Of a stretch of 64,000 nucleotides of DNA, positions 37,018 to 49,523 are shown piece by piece. Both the position numbers and the translations under genes were made by a program. The notes beneath the pieces are model-generated. The model ran no database searches, was not told where the DNA came from, and saw only the letters and a list, made by a program, of their open reading frames with translations. Location: contig NZ_CP029797.1 in NCBI RefSeq assembly GCF_003268595.1, positions 1,447,501 to 1,511,500 of the forward strand, read 5' to 3'. The stretch is from Paraliobacillus zengyii (GTDB lineage: Bacteria > Bacillota > Bacilli > Bacillales > Amphibacillaceae). How positions within the stretch are numbered: position 1 is the first letter of the stretch; every line of letters begins with the position of its first letter.

Positions 37018-37164
37018 AACTAGCTTTGGAAATATACGTAGACTCCTGTGGGAACAGCGCGGGCTGAAGATCCACTTAGTAAAGCGCTTTTTGCTTTACT
37101 AAGTTAGCTGAAGCCGTGCCCACGGAAAGCGGAGTATATTTCCTAAGCGGTATGTTACGTCGCA
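37018..37164 (-). repeat. structured dispersed repeat, copy B (inverted)
   Basis: A 147-base copy in the opposite direction to A: AACTAGC (37018-37024) to TGTTACGTCGCA (37153-37164). The central stem is 12 bp (37074-37085 with 37093-37104, loop 7). The flanks GGAAATATA (37028-37036) and TATATTTCC (37135-37143) also pair. On the minus strand it aligns closely with copy C, including the flanks. Confidence 0.82.
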
Positions 37165-37281
37165 ATTTCTCTCAAATGTGAGGTTTTAAGAGTAATTAGG
37201 CTCCAAAATAGTCATTCATTTAAAATAGATAAAAACAAGTAATTTTGTACCCATTACTCTAATTAGGGATGGTGAGAAGAA

Positions 37282-38823
37282 ATGGGATCATTAATAAAGG
37301 TACTCATTGTGGATGATGAGTTGTTAATTAGGCAAGGCATCTTACACTATGTTAATTGGGAAAAAGAGGGGTTTGAAATTGTTGGCGAAGCATCCAATGG
37401 GGTGGAAGCATTAGCGCTAATTGAAACGCAAAAACCAGCTATCATTATTACGGATATCGTGATGCCGGTTATGGATGGAACTGAATTTATAAAAAAGGTA
37501 AAAAAAGAACAGCCCCACATAGATGTGATTGTTTTAAGTAGTTTCAATAACTTTGATTATGTGCGAAGCACGTTTCAAAATGGGGTAGCTGATTATATAT
37601 TGAAACCGAAACTTGATGGTAAGATATTGCTTGATACACTTAAGCGCGTTGTAACTAACCGTTCACTTTCTAACAATATAGAAACAGCAGATGAAACAAT
37701 AGATAACCAAAAATCGATAAGTGATCTATTTAAAAAGTTATTAGCGGGTTATGCATCAACAAGTGAGCTAGAGTTGTTAAAAACATCTTTACCAAATGAG
37801 ATGTGTTGTTTAGTCGAATTAAATGTAACGAGTCAAGACGAACAAACTGCAATCAAACCGTTAGAGCAAATAGAATTTATGGTGCAAGCATTAGAGAAAT
37901 CGGTTTGCCATTTGCTTGAGAGTACTGAACGAGCGAGTACTTTTATTATAAATTTATCATTTGATGCATATGAGATGCTAATCGCGACGATTACTGATCG
38001 TAATCATTTAACAAGTAACTTTACATGGTTAATAACTGAACAGTTTAATCAGGTTGACCAATTACCAGCTATCTATCAAGGTCAATTGGTCGCGATGCGC
38101 AAGTATTTATTTTATTTAACGGATGAGCGTGTACTTCGATATAACAACTTGCCTGACAATGTCATACCTGAAGTACCATTTGATTTAAATTACTTTCTTG
38201 AATTGTTTAAATATAAAAAGGTAGATGAATCGATTTACTATTTAAATAAACATATTGATTATTTAACAAATGACTATACGAGTGACCGTTCAGCATTTAA
38301 ATCTTTTTTAGGTAATGTTATTTTTAATGTAATGGTCGTGATGGATCAATTAAAATATGATACTAATGAATTTAAAAAGGATAAATACGAATACTTTAAT
38401 CAAATTAATAATGCGTATACCGCTGAACAAGCCCGAAAAGCACTTGCTCAGTTTATGCTAGAAATTAAGGCAATTATTTATCAAGCAGATAGTAAAATAC
38501 AAACAACGAATATGACTGTCTTACTCGCTTATATCGATGAGCATTATTCAGAATCAATTAGTTTAACTGGATTGGCTAAACACTTTCACTTTAATCCGTC
38601 TTACTTGTCTGCTTATTTTAGTATGCATCACAACTTGGGGTTTAGTGAGTATTTAACAGGAGTACGTATAGGGAAGGCTAAAGAACTTTTAGAAAATAGC
38701 CAAATCTCCATTTCTGATATTAGTGGAATGGTAGGTTATGCCGATCATAGTTATTTTTGCAAAGTATTTAAAAAGAGAGTCAATAAATCCCCTGGTAGTT
38801 ACCGAAAAGATAGATTGAAATGA
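37282..38823 (+). CDS. YesN-type response regulator (REC + AraC-type DNA-binding domain)
   Basis: A 513-residue regulator. The receiver domain (about 4-122) has the acid pair near residue 12 (VDDE) and phospho-acceptor Asp in IIITDIVMPVMDG (about Asp59); the C-terminal 100 residues hold an AraC-type double helix-turn-helix (FHFNPSYLSAYFSM...GYADHSYFCKVFKKR). The middle is a variable linker domain. It is the DNA-binding half of a two-component system with the kinase that follows (4-base ATGA overlap) and probably activates the downstream galactoside importer genes. Confidence 0.92.
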   Translation: MGSLIKVLIVDDELLIRQGILHYVNWEKEGFEIVGEASNGVEALALIETQKPAIIITDIVMPVMDGTEFIKKVKKEQPHIDVIVLSSFNNFDYVRSTFQNGVADYILKPKLDGKILLDTLKRVVTNRSLSNNIETADETIDNQKSISDLFKKLLAGYASTSELELLKTSLPNEMCCLVELNVTSQDEQTAIKPLEQIEFMVQALEKSVCHLLESTERASTFIINLSFDAYEMLIATITDRNHLTSNFTWLITEQFNQVDQLPAIYQGQLVAMRKYLFYLTDERVLRYNNLPDNVIPEVPFDLNYFLELFKYKKVDESIYYLNKHIDYLTNDYTSDRSAFKSFLGNVIFNVMVVMDQLKYDTNEFKKDKYEYFNQINNAYTAEQARKALAQFMLEIKAIIYQADSKIQTTNMTVLLAYIDEHYSESISLTGLAKHFHFNPSYLSAYFSMHHNLGFSEYLTGVRIGKAKELLENSQISISDISGMVGYADHSYFCKVFKKRVNKSPGSYRKDRLK

Positions 38824-40607
38824 GACAGTTTAAATGGATTAAACTAATTGAAAAGAATAACTTATTCATTAAAATATTCTTTGTTACCGTCATTAGTATT
38901 ACGTTAGTATCATTGTTGATTACAGTTAGTTCAATTCGTATGTCAACGGAGCTTTTTTTAGAGACGTTTAGTATTACAAATTCAAAAATTAATACACAAA
39001 TACGCTCTCAGTTTGAAGCGTATAGTAATGCGGTAGTGAAAACATCAAATCAAATTGAAAGTAATGGGACGATCAAACGTGTGTTAAGTGAGGAAGAATT
39101 TGATTCGCTTAATTTAGCTGGTTCATATTATGAAATTATTAATCAGCTAGAAAGTATTTACTCAAATTTACAGCCTTTAGGTGCTAATATGATTGTCACA
39201 AGTACAGATCAACAATTGTATAATATGAACTACTCTTATTGGCCAACTTCCTTGCCAATCTTAAAAAAACATCCGATTACGCAAATTACTTTAGCGACAC
39301 CAGATCGCATTAATTATCATTTTGTCAAGCCTGAAACACTTAATGGAGAGGCAATGTTGGTTTCAACTAAAGCCTTATCTGAATTATCATCTGATCATAT
39401 TTATGGCATACTGTATATTTCCATTAATGAAAAACAACTTAGAAGTTTCTATGAAGGATATACAAGCGCAGGCAATGATGTGCTGCTTATTGACCGAAGT
39501 GGTAAAGTAATCTCAAGTAATAATGAAGCAAATATTGGTTTAGATAACGTAGAATTATTAGAATATGCCCAAAAGGGTGATGATGAAGATATAGAGATTC
39601 AAGATATCACGCTTGGAAGCAGTGATTATTTGTTCTTGTCAGAATACATACCAGGTTTTGATATGTATTTAGTGAATCTGATTGATAAACAAAAAGTAAC
39701 AAGTAGTCTAATTAACACACGTGAAATTATTCTAATTAGTAGTAGTATTGTTTTCTTTGCTGTGATTGGTGTGTTTATCGTATCACGTCGTATTACGAAG
39801 TCGTTGAGTCGACTAGTTACACAGATTGCAAAGCAAACCAAACATGATTTCAGTAAACGAATTGAAGAAACTGGTGGCTATGAGGCAGAAAAAATTGCGC
39901 GCGCCTTTAACTACACGTTAGATGAGCTACAAGATTATGTGAAAATTGTAGTAGAGTCCCAGAAAAATCAACGTGATGCAGAGCTAAGGGCATTACAACA
40001 TCAGATAAATCCACATTTTCTCTATAATACGTTGACAACAGTTAAGTTCATGGTTATGCAAGAAAAAACCGAACAAGCAATGGAAACAATTCATGCACTC
40101 ATCTCCTTATTACAAAGTGCATTAGGAGAAGTGAGCCAGACGGTTTCTGTTGAGCAAGAACTTGAAAATATGAAGTATTATGTCTTTATTAATCAAGCAC
40201 GTTACGGTGAACGTATTAAGGTGAATTACTTTATCGTTCCAGATGTATTACACTACCACATACCAAAACTCGTTTTACAACCATTTATTGAGAATGCTTT
40301 CTTTCATGGCTTTAATAAAAAGAAAGAAGGTTATATCCAAATTATGATTCATCAAGAAGCGGATACATTAGTATGTGAAGTTGTTGATGACGGGGATGGT
40401 ATGCAGTTGGAAAAAGAACAATTCCCTTATGTTTATAAAGGTAAACGCCAAATGTTTAGTGGTATTGGCATGCGGAATGTACATGAACGAATTCTTTTAC
40501 TTTATGGTGATCGCTATGGTGTGCAAGTGTCTAGTACAATCGGAGAGGGTACTAAAGTAGTTGTTCGATTACCATTAATTACAAATTCATTAGATGATGA
40601 ATCGTAA
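38820..40607 (+). CDS. YesM-type sensor histidine kinase
   Basis: A 595-residue membrane kinase. Helix 1 (about 17-38), an extracellular sensor domain of about 250 residues of the dCACHE kind, helix 2 (about 298-322), HAMP (~325-378), then the His_kinase domain with the phosphorylated His in LRALQHQINPHFLYNTLTTVK, and an HATPase domain (NAFFHGF, DDGDGMQ, SGIGMRNVHERI). It belongs to the LytS/YesM class, which senses extracellular sugars or bound binding proteins. Coupled by overlap to its response regulator. Confidence 0.93.
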   Translation: MRQFKWIKLIEKNNLFIKIFFVTVISITLVSLLITVSSIRMSTELFLETFSITNSKINTQIRSQFEAYSNAVVKTSNQIESNGTIKRVLSEEEFDSLNLAGSYYEIINQLESIYSNLQPLGANMIVTSTDQQLYNMNYSYWPTSLPILKKHPITQITLATPDRINYHFVKPETLNGEAMLVSTKALSELSSDHIYGILYISINEKQLRSFYEGYTSAGNDVLLIDRSGKVISSNNEANIGLDNVELLEYAQKGDDEDIEIQDITLGSSDYLFLSEYIPGFDMYLVNLIDKQKVTSSLINTREIILISSSIVFFAVIGVFIVSRRITKSLSRLVTQIAKQTKHDFSKRIEETGGYEAEKIARAFNYTLDELQDYVKIVVESQKNQRDAELRALQHQINPHFLYNTLTTVKFMVMQEKTEQAMETIHALISLLQSALGEVSQTVSVEQELENMKYYVFINQARYGERIKVNYFIVPDVLHYHIPKLVLQPFIENAFFHGFNKKKEGYIQIMIHQEADTLVCEVVDDGDGMQLEKEQFPYVYKGKRQMFSGIGMRNVHERILLLYGDRYGVQVSSTIGEGTKVVVRLPLITNSLDDES

Positions 40608-40767
40608 CTCAATTTTTCCTGCTTCGTAAAATATTGTAATTTATTTCCAAACAGCTTGTTGCGATGTAAAAGTTATCTAATAACTAAAGAAAATACAAAT
40701 TCTAAAGAAAATACAACTATAAATCTTACCGGTTATTTAACTGCATAAATAATTACAAGGATAGTCT

Positions 40768-40794
40768 AAAGATCGTTCTAACGATCTTTTTTTT
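40768..40794 (+). terminator. terminator of the two-component genes
   Basis: AAAGATCGTT (40768-40777) pairs with AACGATCTTT (40780-40789), followed by a T run to 40794. The two-base loop is tight, but the T run is strong. Confidence 0.75.
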
Positions 40795-40801
40795 CGCGCG
40801 T

Positions 40802-40835
40802 TATACTAAGAATGTAGTTAAAGATAACGCTTACA
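40802..40835 (+). promoter_or_regulatory. -10 box and downstream cre of the galactoside operon
   Basis: A TATACT box (40802-40807) is followed by AGATAACGCTTACA (40822-40835), whose complement TGTAAGCGTTATCT matches the cre consensus at 13 of 14 positions. A cre just past the start site would let CcpA block transcription. No good -35 is seen, as expected for an activator-dependent promoter. Confidence 0.6.
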
Positions 40836-40856
40836 AAAAAACAGGGAGGTTTAATT

Positions 40857-42170
40857 ATGAAAAAGTTATTTTTATTGGTATTTGCAATAGTTAGTGTATT
40901 TCTATTAGCAGCTTGCGGTGGAGATGGAAGTTCAGATGAGACAGAAGGAACAGACAGTACATCATCTGAGGACACGAGTAGTGGAACTCAAGAAATATCT
41001 GTTTGGGCTTGGGATCCTAACTTTAATATTGCGGCGCTTGAACTTGCAGAAGCGGCATACGATGGAGAGACAGATATAGAATTAGAAATTATTGAAAACG
41101 CACAAGACGATTTAATTCAACGATTAAACACAGGATTAAGCTCGGGAACAACGCAAGGTATGCCTGACATTGTGTTAATTGAAGATTATCGTGCGCAAAG
41201 CTTCTTACAATCATATCCAGATGCTTTTTATCCATTAACGGATTATATTAATGCAGATGATTTTGCAGCTTATAAAACAGAAACAACCAGCCTTGATGGC
41301 GAACAATATGGTGTACCGTTTGATTCAGGTGTAGCTGGTTTGTATGTACGCACAGATTATCTTGAAGAAGCAGGATACACGGTTGAAGATGTAACAAACA
41401 TTACTTGGTCCGAGTATGTGGAAATCGGAAAAAAAGTGAAAGAAGCTACAGGTAAGGATATGATTACATTAGATCCAAATGATTTTGGGATTATACGGAC
41501 CATGATTCAAACAGCAGGTACATGGTATTTTGAAGAAGATGGTTCCACACCTCATTTAGCTGATAATGCAGCATTAGAGGAATCATTTGAAATTTATAAA
41601 GAAATGATGGAAGCAAACATTGTGAAGATGAACTCAGATTGGAGTCAGTTTGTTGGAGCATTTAATAGTGGGGATGTTGCTAGTGTACCTACAGGCAATT
41701 GGATTACACCAAGTGTGAAAGCAGAAGAATCACAATCAGGAAATTGGGCTGTCGTTCCAGTTCCTCGTTTAGAAGTAGAAGGAAGTGTAAACGCTTCAAA
41801 CTTAGGTGGTAGTTCATGGTATGTATTAAATACAGATGGTAAAGACGCAGCAGCAGAGTTTCTTGCGAACACATTTGGTTCAAATGAAGCTTTTTATGAA
41901 GAGTTAGTTACAGAAATCGGTGCTATTGGTACGTATATTCCTGGTATTCAAGGAGAAGCGTTTAAAGACGAAGATGAGTTCTTTAGTGATCAACCGATTA
42001 TATCTGATTTCACAGAGTGGACAGAAGAAATTCCAGCAGTCAATTACGGCATGCACACCTATGCAATTGATGATATTTTAATCAACGAAATGCAAAACTA
42101 TTTAAATGGTAAAGCTTTATCTGATGTGATGAATGATGCACAATCACAAGCTGAAACGCAGTTAAGATAA
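40857..42170 (+). CDS. sugar ABC transporter substrate-binding lipoprotein
   Basis: A 437-residue CUT1-type binding lipoprotein with lipobox LAACGG (Cys20), an acidic Ser/Thr linker (about 23-45) and the usual two lobes. It is not closely similar to the other two binding proteins of the window. With an alpha- and a beta-galactosidase downstream, its ligand is probably a galacto-oligosaccharide such as raffinose, stachyose, melibiose or galactan fragments (inference). ATG 40857 follows GGGAGG. Confidence 0.9.
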   Translation: MKKLFLLVFAIVSVFLLAACGGDGSSDETEGTDSTSSEDTSSGTQEISVWAWDPNFNIAALELAEAAYDGETDIELEIIENAQDDLIQRLNTGLSSGTTQGMPDIVLIEDYRAQSFLQSYPDAFYPLTDYINADDFAAYKTETTSLDGEQYGVPFDSGVAGLYVRTDYLEEAGYTVEDVTNITWSEYVEIGKKVKEATGKDMITLDPNDFGIIRTMIQTAGTWYFEEDGSTPHLADNAALEESFEIYKEMMEANIVKMNSDWSQFVGAFNSGDVASVPTGNWITPSVKAEESQSGNWAVVPVPRLEVEGSVNASNLGGSSWYVLNTDGKDAAAEFLANTFGSNEAFYEELVTEIGAIGTYIPGIQGEAFKDEDEFFSDQPIISDFTEWTEEIPAVNYGMHTYAIDDILINEMQNYLNGKALSDVMNDAQSQAETQLR

Positions 42171-42186
42171 GAATAGAGAAAATGAT

Positions 42187-42226
42187 CGTGAGATACGTTC
42201 GTTAATCACGACGATTGTATCTCACG
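42187..42226 (+). terminator. intercistronic hairpin after the galactoside binding-protein gene
   Basis: CGTGAGATAC (42187-42196) pairs with GTATCTCACG (42217-42226), 20-base loop, then a T-containing tail. Probably a partial terminator that favours binding-protein expression. Confidence 0.6.
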
Positions 42227-42257
42227 CTCTTATTTTAATCGAAGGGAGTAACAAGGT

Positions 42258-43130
42258 ATGAAACAGCTCTTTAAAAAGAATAATATCGGATGGCTCTTTG
42301 TCATCCTATCAGTTATTGCAATCACACTGTTTTATTTTTACCCAATGATTGACGCACTATTCTTGTCTTTACAATCAGGTATGGGCTCGACATTAACCTT
42401 TACAGGACTTGATAACTGGGGTCGCCTATTTAATGATCCTACTTTTATTGCAGCTTTGATCAATACAAGTATTTATTTAATCGTTCAAGTGCCAGTTATG
42501 ATCCTATTAGCCCTATTATTCTCCTCTTTATTAAATGACCAAACCTTAAAATTTAGAGGCTTTTTTAGAACAGCAATATTTTTACCAGCAGTAACGTCAC
42601 TGGTAGCTTATTCTGTTATTTTTAAATACATGTTCAGTGGTGATGGAATTGCTAATCAATTTTTAATGAGTCTATCGATTATTTCAGATCCAATAAACTT
42701 TTTATCAGACCCCTTCTGGGCAAAGATTACAATTATATTAGCAATCACATGGCGTTGGACTGGTTACAATATGATATTTTATCTTTCTGCTTTACAAAAC
42801 GTAGATAAATCAATTTATGAAGCAGCAAAAATTGATGGTGCATCTTCGTTACAACAATTTCTAAAGATAACGATACCGATGTTGAAGCCAATTATTTTAT
42901 TTACAACGATTACATCAACAATCGGAACGCTTCAGATCTTTGATGAAGTCGTCAATATTACCGGTGGTGGACCGGGTAATGCAACTATTTCCATTTCACA
43001 ATATATTTATGATTTATCGTTTAAATATACTCCTGATTTTGGATATGCAGCCACTGTAGCCTATGTGATTGTTATTCTAGTGGTCATCCTATCTACTATT
43101 CAATTTAAATTGGCAGGTGATAAAAAGTGA
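42258..43130 (+). CDS. sugar ABC transporter permease, MalF type
   Basis: A 290-residue permease, six helices, EAA loop SIYEAAKIDGASSLQQFLKITIPMLKP near residues 186-212. It pairs with the next gene (GTGA overlap of four bases). ATG 42258 follows GAAGGGAG. No ATPase gene accompanies it. Confidence 0.92.
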   Translation: MKQLFKKNNIGWLFVILSVIAITLFYFYPMIDALFLSLQSGMGSTLTFTGLDNWGRLFNDPTFIAALINTSIYLIVQVPVMILLALLFSSLLNDQTLKFRGFFRTAIFLPAVTSLVAYSVIFKYMFSGDGIANQFLMSLSIISDPINFLSDPFWAKITIILAITWRWTGYNMIFYLSALQNVDKSIYEAAKIDGASSLQQFLKITIPMLKPIILFTTITSTIGTLQIFDEVVNITGGGPGNATISISQYIYDLSFKYTPDFGYAATVAYVIVILVVILSTIQFKLAGDKK

Positions 43131-43954
43131 AAAAAATAAAAAGAATTTCAGTCTATACATTTTTGTCGATTGCTACGATCATTTCCATTTATCCATTCTT
43201 TTGGATGATCGTTAGCATGACTAATAAATCGGTAGATGTCACACAAGGAAGACAGTTACCAGGTACACACCTAATTGAAAATTTGAAAAATCTATTTGAA
43301 CAAGTTGATATTGTCACTGCTCTTACTAACTCAGCAATTATTGCAGTTGCTTCTACATTTTTGACATTACTTCTTGCGTCATTAGCAGGCTATGGCTTTG
43401 AAATGTATAAGAGTAAAGGGAAAGATATTGTTTTCAATATCTTATTGATTTCGATGATGATTCCGTTTGCAGCAATAATGGTACCACTGTATCGTCTGTT
43501 TGGACGAATTTCACAAACAGCACCAATGATTGGAATTGATACATTAGCGGCAGCCTTTTTACCAACCATTACGACCGCATTCTTCATCTTTTTCTTTCGA
43601 CAAAACACAAAAATGTTTCCAAAAGATTTAATTGAGGCAGGTAGAATTGATGGATTAAGTGAAATAGGTATCTTTTTCCGAATTTACGTTCCAACAATGA
43701 AAACAACATATGCCGCAGCAGCAATTATTGCTTTTATGAATAGTTGGAATAATTTCCTTTGGCCATTAGTAGTATTACAATCACCAGGAAATCAAACGAT
43801 ACCATTGTTAATTTCTAATCTTGGTTCAAGCTACTCACCTGATTACGGTATGATCATGTCCGCGATTACGATCGCAACGTTACCAACAGCCATCGTGTTT
43901 TTCTTTATGCAGAAGCACTTTGTTGCTGGGATGATGGGGTCTGTTAAAGGATAA
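43127..43954 (+). CDS. sugar ABC transporter permease, MalG type
   Basis: A 275-residue permease with six helices; the EAA loop is DLIEAGRIDGLSEIGIFFRIYVPTMK, and the C-terminus QKHFVAGMMGSVKG is typical. It begins with GTG 43127 within the stop of the preceding gene, a coupled start. Together they import the galactoside. Confidence 0.92.
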   Translation: MKKIKRISVYTFLSIATIISIYPFFWMIVSMTNKSVDVTQGRQLPGTHLIENLKNLFEQVDIVTALTNSAIIAVASTFLTLLLASLAGYGFEMYKSKGKDIVFNILLISMMIPFAAIMVPLYRLFGRISQTAPMIGIDTLAAAFLPTITTAFFIFFFRQNTKMFPKDLIEAGRIDGLSEIGIFFRIYVPTMKTTYAAAAIIAFMNSWNNFLWPLVVLQSPGNQTIPLLISNLGSSYSPDYGMIMSAITIATLPTAIVFFFMQKHFVAGMMGSVKG

Positions 43955-43958
43955 TTAG

Positions 43959-43994
43959 CACGCAAAAAGCAAATTCACGCTTGCTTTTTGCGTG
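43959..43994 (+). terminator. intercistronic hairpin before the alpha-galactosidase gene
   Basis: CACGCAAAAAGCAA (43959-43972) pairs with TTGCTTTTTGCGTG (43981-43994), a 14-bp stem. The T stretch is within the stem, so read-through into the enzyme genes is likely. Confidence 0.6.
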
Positions 43995-44019
43995 AAATTA
44001 ATAGAGTTGGAGGTTTACA

Positions 44020-46230
44020 ATGTCTATTTTATTTAATGAAAAAACAAAAGAATTCCATCTTCAATCTAGTAAAGTTAGTTATATCTTAAAGGTACTAGAA
44101 AATAACCAATTAGGTCATTTGTATTTTGGTAAACACCTGAACCACCAGGATAATTTCACACATTTATTTCATACCGCTCAAAAAGATAATACTTGTTATA
44201 TCAGTGATATAAGTGATCCTTTTTCACTAGATTTAATCAAACAAGAATATCCGGCTTATGGTACGACAGATTTTCGTGAACCAGCACATCAAATTTTACA
44301 ACAAGATGGTAGTAGGATTACCAACTTTGAATACGTTAGTCATGAGATTTATAAAGGAAAACGTGGATTGGAAGGATTACCTGCTACATATGTGGAGTCA
44401 GAAGACGAAGCAACAACGTTAGAGATTACCTTATATGATCAGGTGATAGAGACAGCGTTAATTTTATCTTATACGATTTTTGAAACCTATCATGTACTTA
44501 CGAGATCTACACGTTTTGTTAATCGTGGCTCTGCAAATGTGAATCTATTGCGTGCGCTTAGTGCAAGTATAGATTTAAATGATAGTAACTATGAAATGGT
44601 TCAATTATCTGGTTCGTGGGCACGTGAGCGACATGTGAAAAAAAGGCCGCTTCAACCTGGATTGCAAAGCATTGCAAGCACTAGGGGAACAAGTAGTGCC
44701 CAACAAAATCCGTTTATTGCATTAAAACGTCCAGAAACGACAGAGCATCTAGGAGAAGTCTACGGATTTAGTTTAGTTTATAGTGGTAATTTCCTGGCTC
44801 AGGTTGAAGTCGATCATTATGATGTCACACGTGTGATGATGGGGATTAATAACTTTGATTTTAATTGGCTTTTAGAAGCAGGTGGTTCTTTTCAGACACC
44901 CGAAGTCGTGATGGTTTATTCTGATCAAGGTTTGAATGGGATGAGTCAAATTTATCATCAACTTTATCGAAATCGACTTGCAAGAGGGAAGTGGCGTGAT
45001 CAAGATCGTCCAGTTTTAATAAACAACTGGGAAGGAACGTACTTCGATTTTGATGAAACGAAAATAGTGACGATGGCAAAAGAGGCAAAGCAATTAGGTG
45101 TGGAGTTGTTTGTGTTGGATGATGGTTGGTTTGGAAAACGCAATGATGATACGACTTCATTAGGTGATTGGTTTGTTGATCGAGATAAATTACCAAACGG
45201 AATCGCACATGTAGCAAATAAAATTTGTGATTTAGGTCTTGAATTTGGTTTGTGGTTTGAACCAGAGATGGTTTCACCAATTAGTCAGCTCTATCAAGAA
45301 CATCCAGATTGGATAATTCATGTAGCTGACCGTAATCGTTCGCAAGGTCGTAATCAATATGTACTGGACTTCTCAAGAAAAGAAATTGTTGATCATATTT
45401 TTCAAGTAATGGCAAAGGTGTTAAAAGAGGCACCAATTTCCTATGTGAAATGGGATATGAATCGCTATATGACAGAAATAGGATCGATAACGTTACCACC
45501 AGAACGTCAACAAGAATTACCGCATCGTTATATTCTAGGTGTATATCAATTATATGAACGTTTAATCACAGCATTTCCTACTATTCTATTTGAATCGTGT
45601 TCAAGTGGAGGATGTCGATTCGATCCAGGTATGCTCTATTATGCTCCACAAGCATGGACAAGTGATAATACCGATGCGGTTGAGCGTCTAATGATTCAAT
45701 ATGGTACATCGCTGGTTTATCCGATTTCATCGATGGGGGCGCATGTATCTGCGGTTCCGAATCATCAAGTGAATCGACTAACTAGTATCGATATGCGTGC
45801 TGCTGTCGCTTATTTTGGGATGTTTGGTTATGAGTTGGACGTGACAACCATGAGTGATGCCGATAAACAAAAGGTTTCAGAACAAGTTCGCTTTTATCAA
45901 GCAAATCGTAAATTAATCCAGACGGGCCATTTTTACAGATTACTGAGTCCATTTGAAGGCGATCAAAATAGTGCAAGTTGGATGGTTGTCTCAGAAGATA
46001 AACAAGAAGCGCTTGTCGGTTATTATCAAATTCTATCACGTCCGAATCCAGCAGGAAGACGCATTCGATTAACAGGACTAGAGGCAGATGCACGTTATAA
46101 AATCGATGGAATTGAGGCCTGTTTTTATGGGGATCAATTGTTACAAGCAGGAATTGAAATTGACAGCTATCGCAAGAATGGCGCACATGGTGATTTCAGA
46201 TCTGAACTATTTAAATTAACACGTGTATAG
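44020..46230 (+). CDS. alpha-galactosidase (GH36)
   Basis: A 736-residue cytosolic GH36 enzyme of the AgaA/RafA type and full length. The nucleophile Asp479 lies in YVKWDMNR and the acid/base Asp549 in WTSDNTDAVERL. ELFVLDDGWFGKRNDD and SCSSGGCRFDPGM are further substrate-binding blocks. It removes alpha-1,6-galactose from melibiose, raffinose and galactomannan fragments. There is no signal peptide, so it acts on imported sugar. ATG 44020 follows TTGGAGG. Confidence 0.95.
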   Translation: MSILFNEKTKEFHLQSSKVSYILKVLENNQLGHLYFGKHLNHQDNFTHLFHTAQKDNTCYISDISDPFSLDLIKQEYPAYGTTDFREPAHQILQQDGSRITNFEYVSHEIYKGKRGLEGLPATYVESEDEATTLEITLYDQVIETALILSYTIFETYHVLTRSTRFVNRGSANVNLLRALSASIDLNDSNYEMVQLSGSWARERHVKKRPLQPGLQSIASTRGTSSAQQNPFIALKRPETTEHLGEVYGFSLVYSGNFLAQVEVDHYDVTRVMMGINNFDFNWLLEAGGSFQTPEVVMVYSDQGLNGMSQIYHQLYRNRLARGKWRDQDRPVLINNWEGTYFDFDETKIVTMAKEAKQLGVELFVLDDGWFGKRNDDTTSLGDWFVDRDKLPNGIAHVANKICDLGLEFGLWFEPEMVSPISQLYQEHPDWIIHVADRNRSQGRNQYVLDFSRKEIVDHIFQVMAKVLKEAPISYVKWDMNRYMTEIGSITLPPERQQELPHRYILGVYQLYERLITAFPTILFESCSSGGCRFDPGMLYYAPQAWTSDNTDAVERLMIQYGTSLVYPISSMGAHVSAVPNHQVNRLTSIDMRAAVAYFGMFGYELDVTTMSDADKQKVSEQVRFYQANRKLIQTGHFYRLLSPFEGDQNSASWMVVSEDKQEALVGYYQILSRPNPAGRRIRLTGLEADARYKIDGIEACFYGDQLLQAGIEIDSYRKNGAHGDFRSELFKLTRV

Positions 46231-46248
46231 CTAGATTAATAAAGTTAG

Positions 46249-49371
<3,123 letters not shown>

Positions 49372-49379
49372 AAAAATAG

Positions 49380-49415
49380 AAAGCCCATCAAATAGATTCT
49401 ATTTGATGGGCTTTT
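49380..49415 (+). terminator. terminator of the galactoside operon
   Basis: A 16-bp perfect stem (49380-49395 with 49399-49414) with a 3-base loop and a short T tail. Confidence 0.88.
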
Positions 49416-49523
49416 ATCGTTTTGTCTTAAAAGCTAGTAATATAAATAATGTGGATGAAAAGAAGCTACTTAGGGAAACTAATATTAGTAAATTAAATGG
49501 AAATTTATAAAAGAGGATTCTAT

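Larger units (their letters stand above)
36152..37281. other. 1.1-kb gene-free region
   Basis: No supported gene is present in 1130 bases on either strand. The region holds a cre-like site (36413-36426) with nothing obvious to control and two facing copies of a structured repeat (36697-36857 and 37018-37164). The remaining sequence is AT-rich and looks decayed. Confidence 0.7.

Noticed and set aside
44861..46186. Two 134-139-aa frames on the minus strand
   Set aside because: Both are shadows of the alpha-galactosidase gene.
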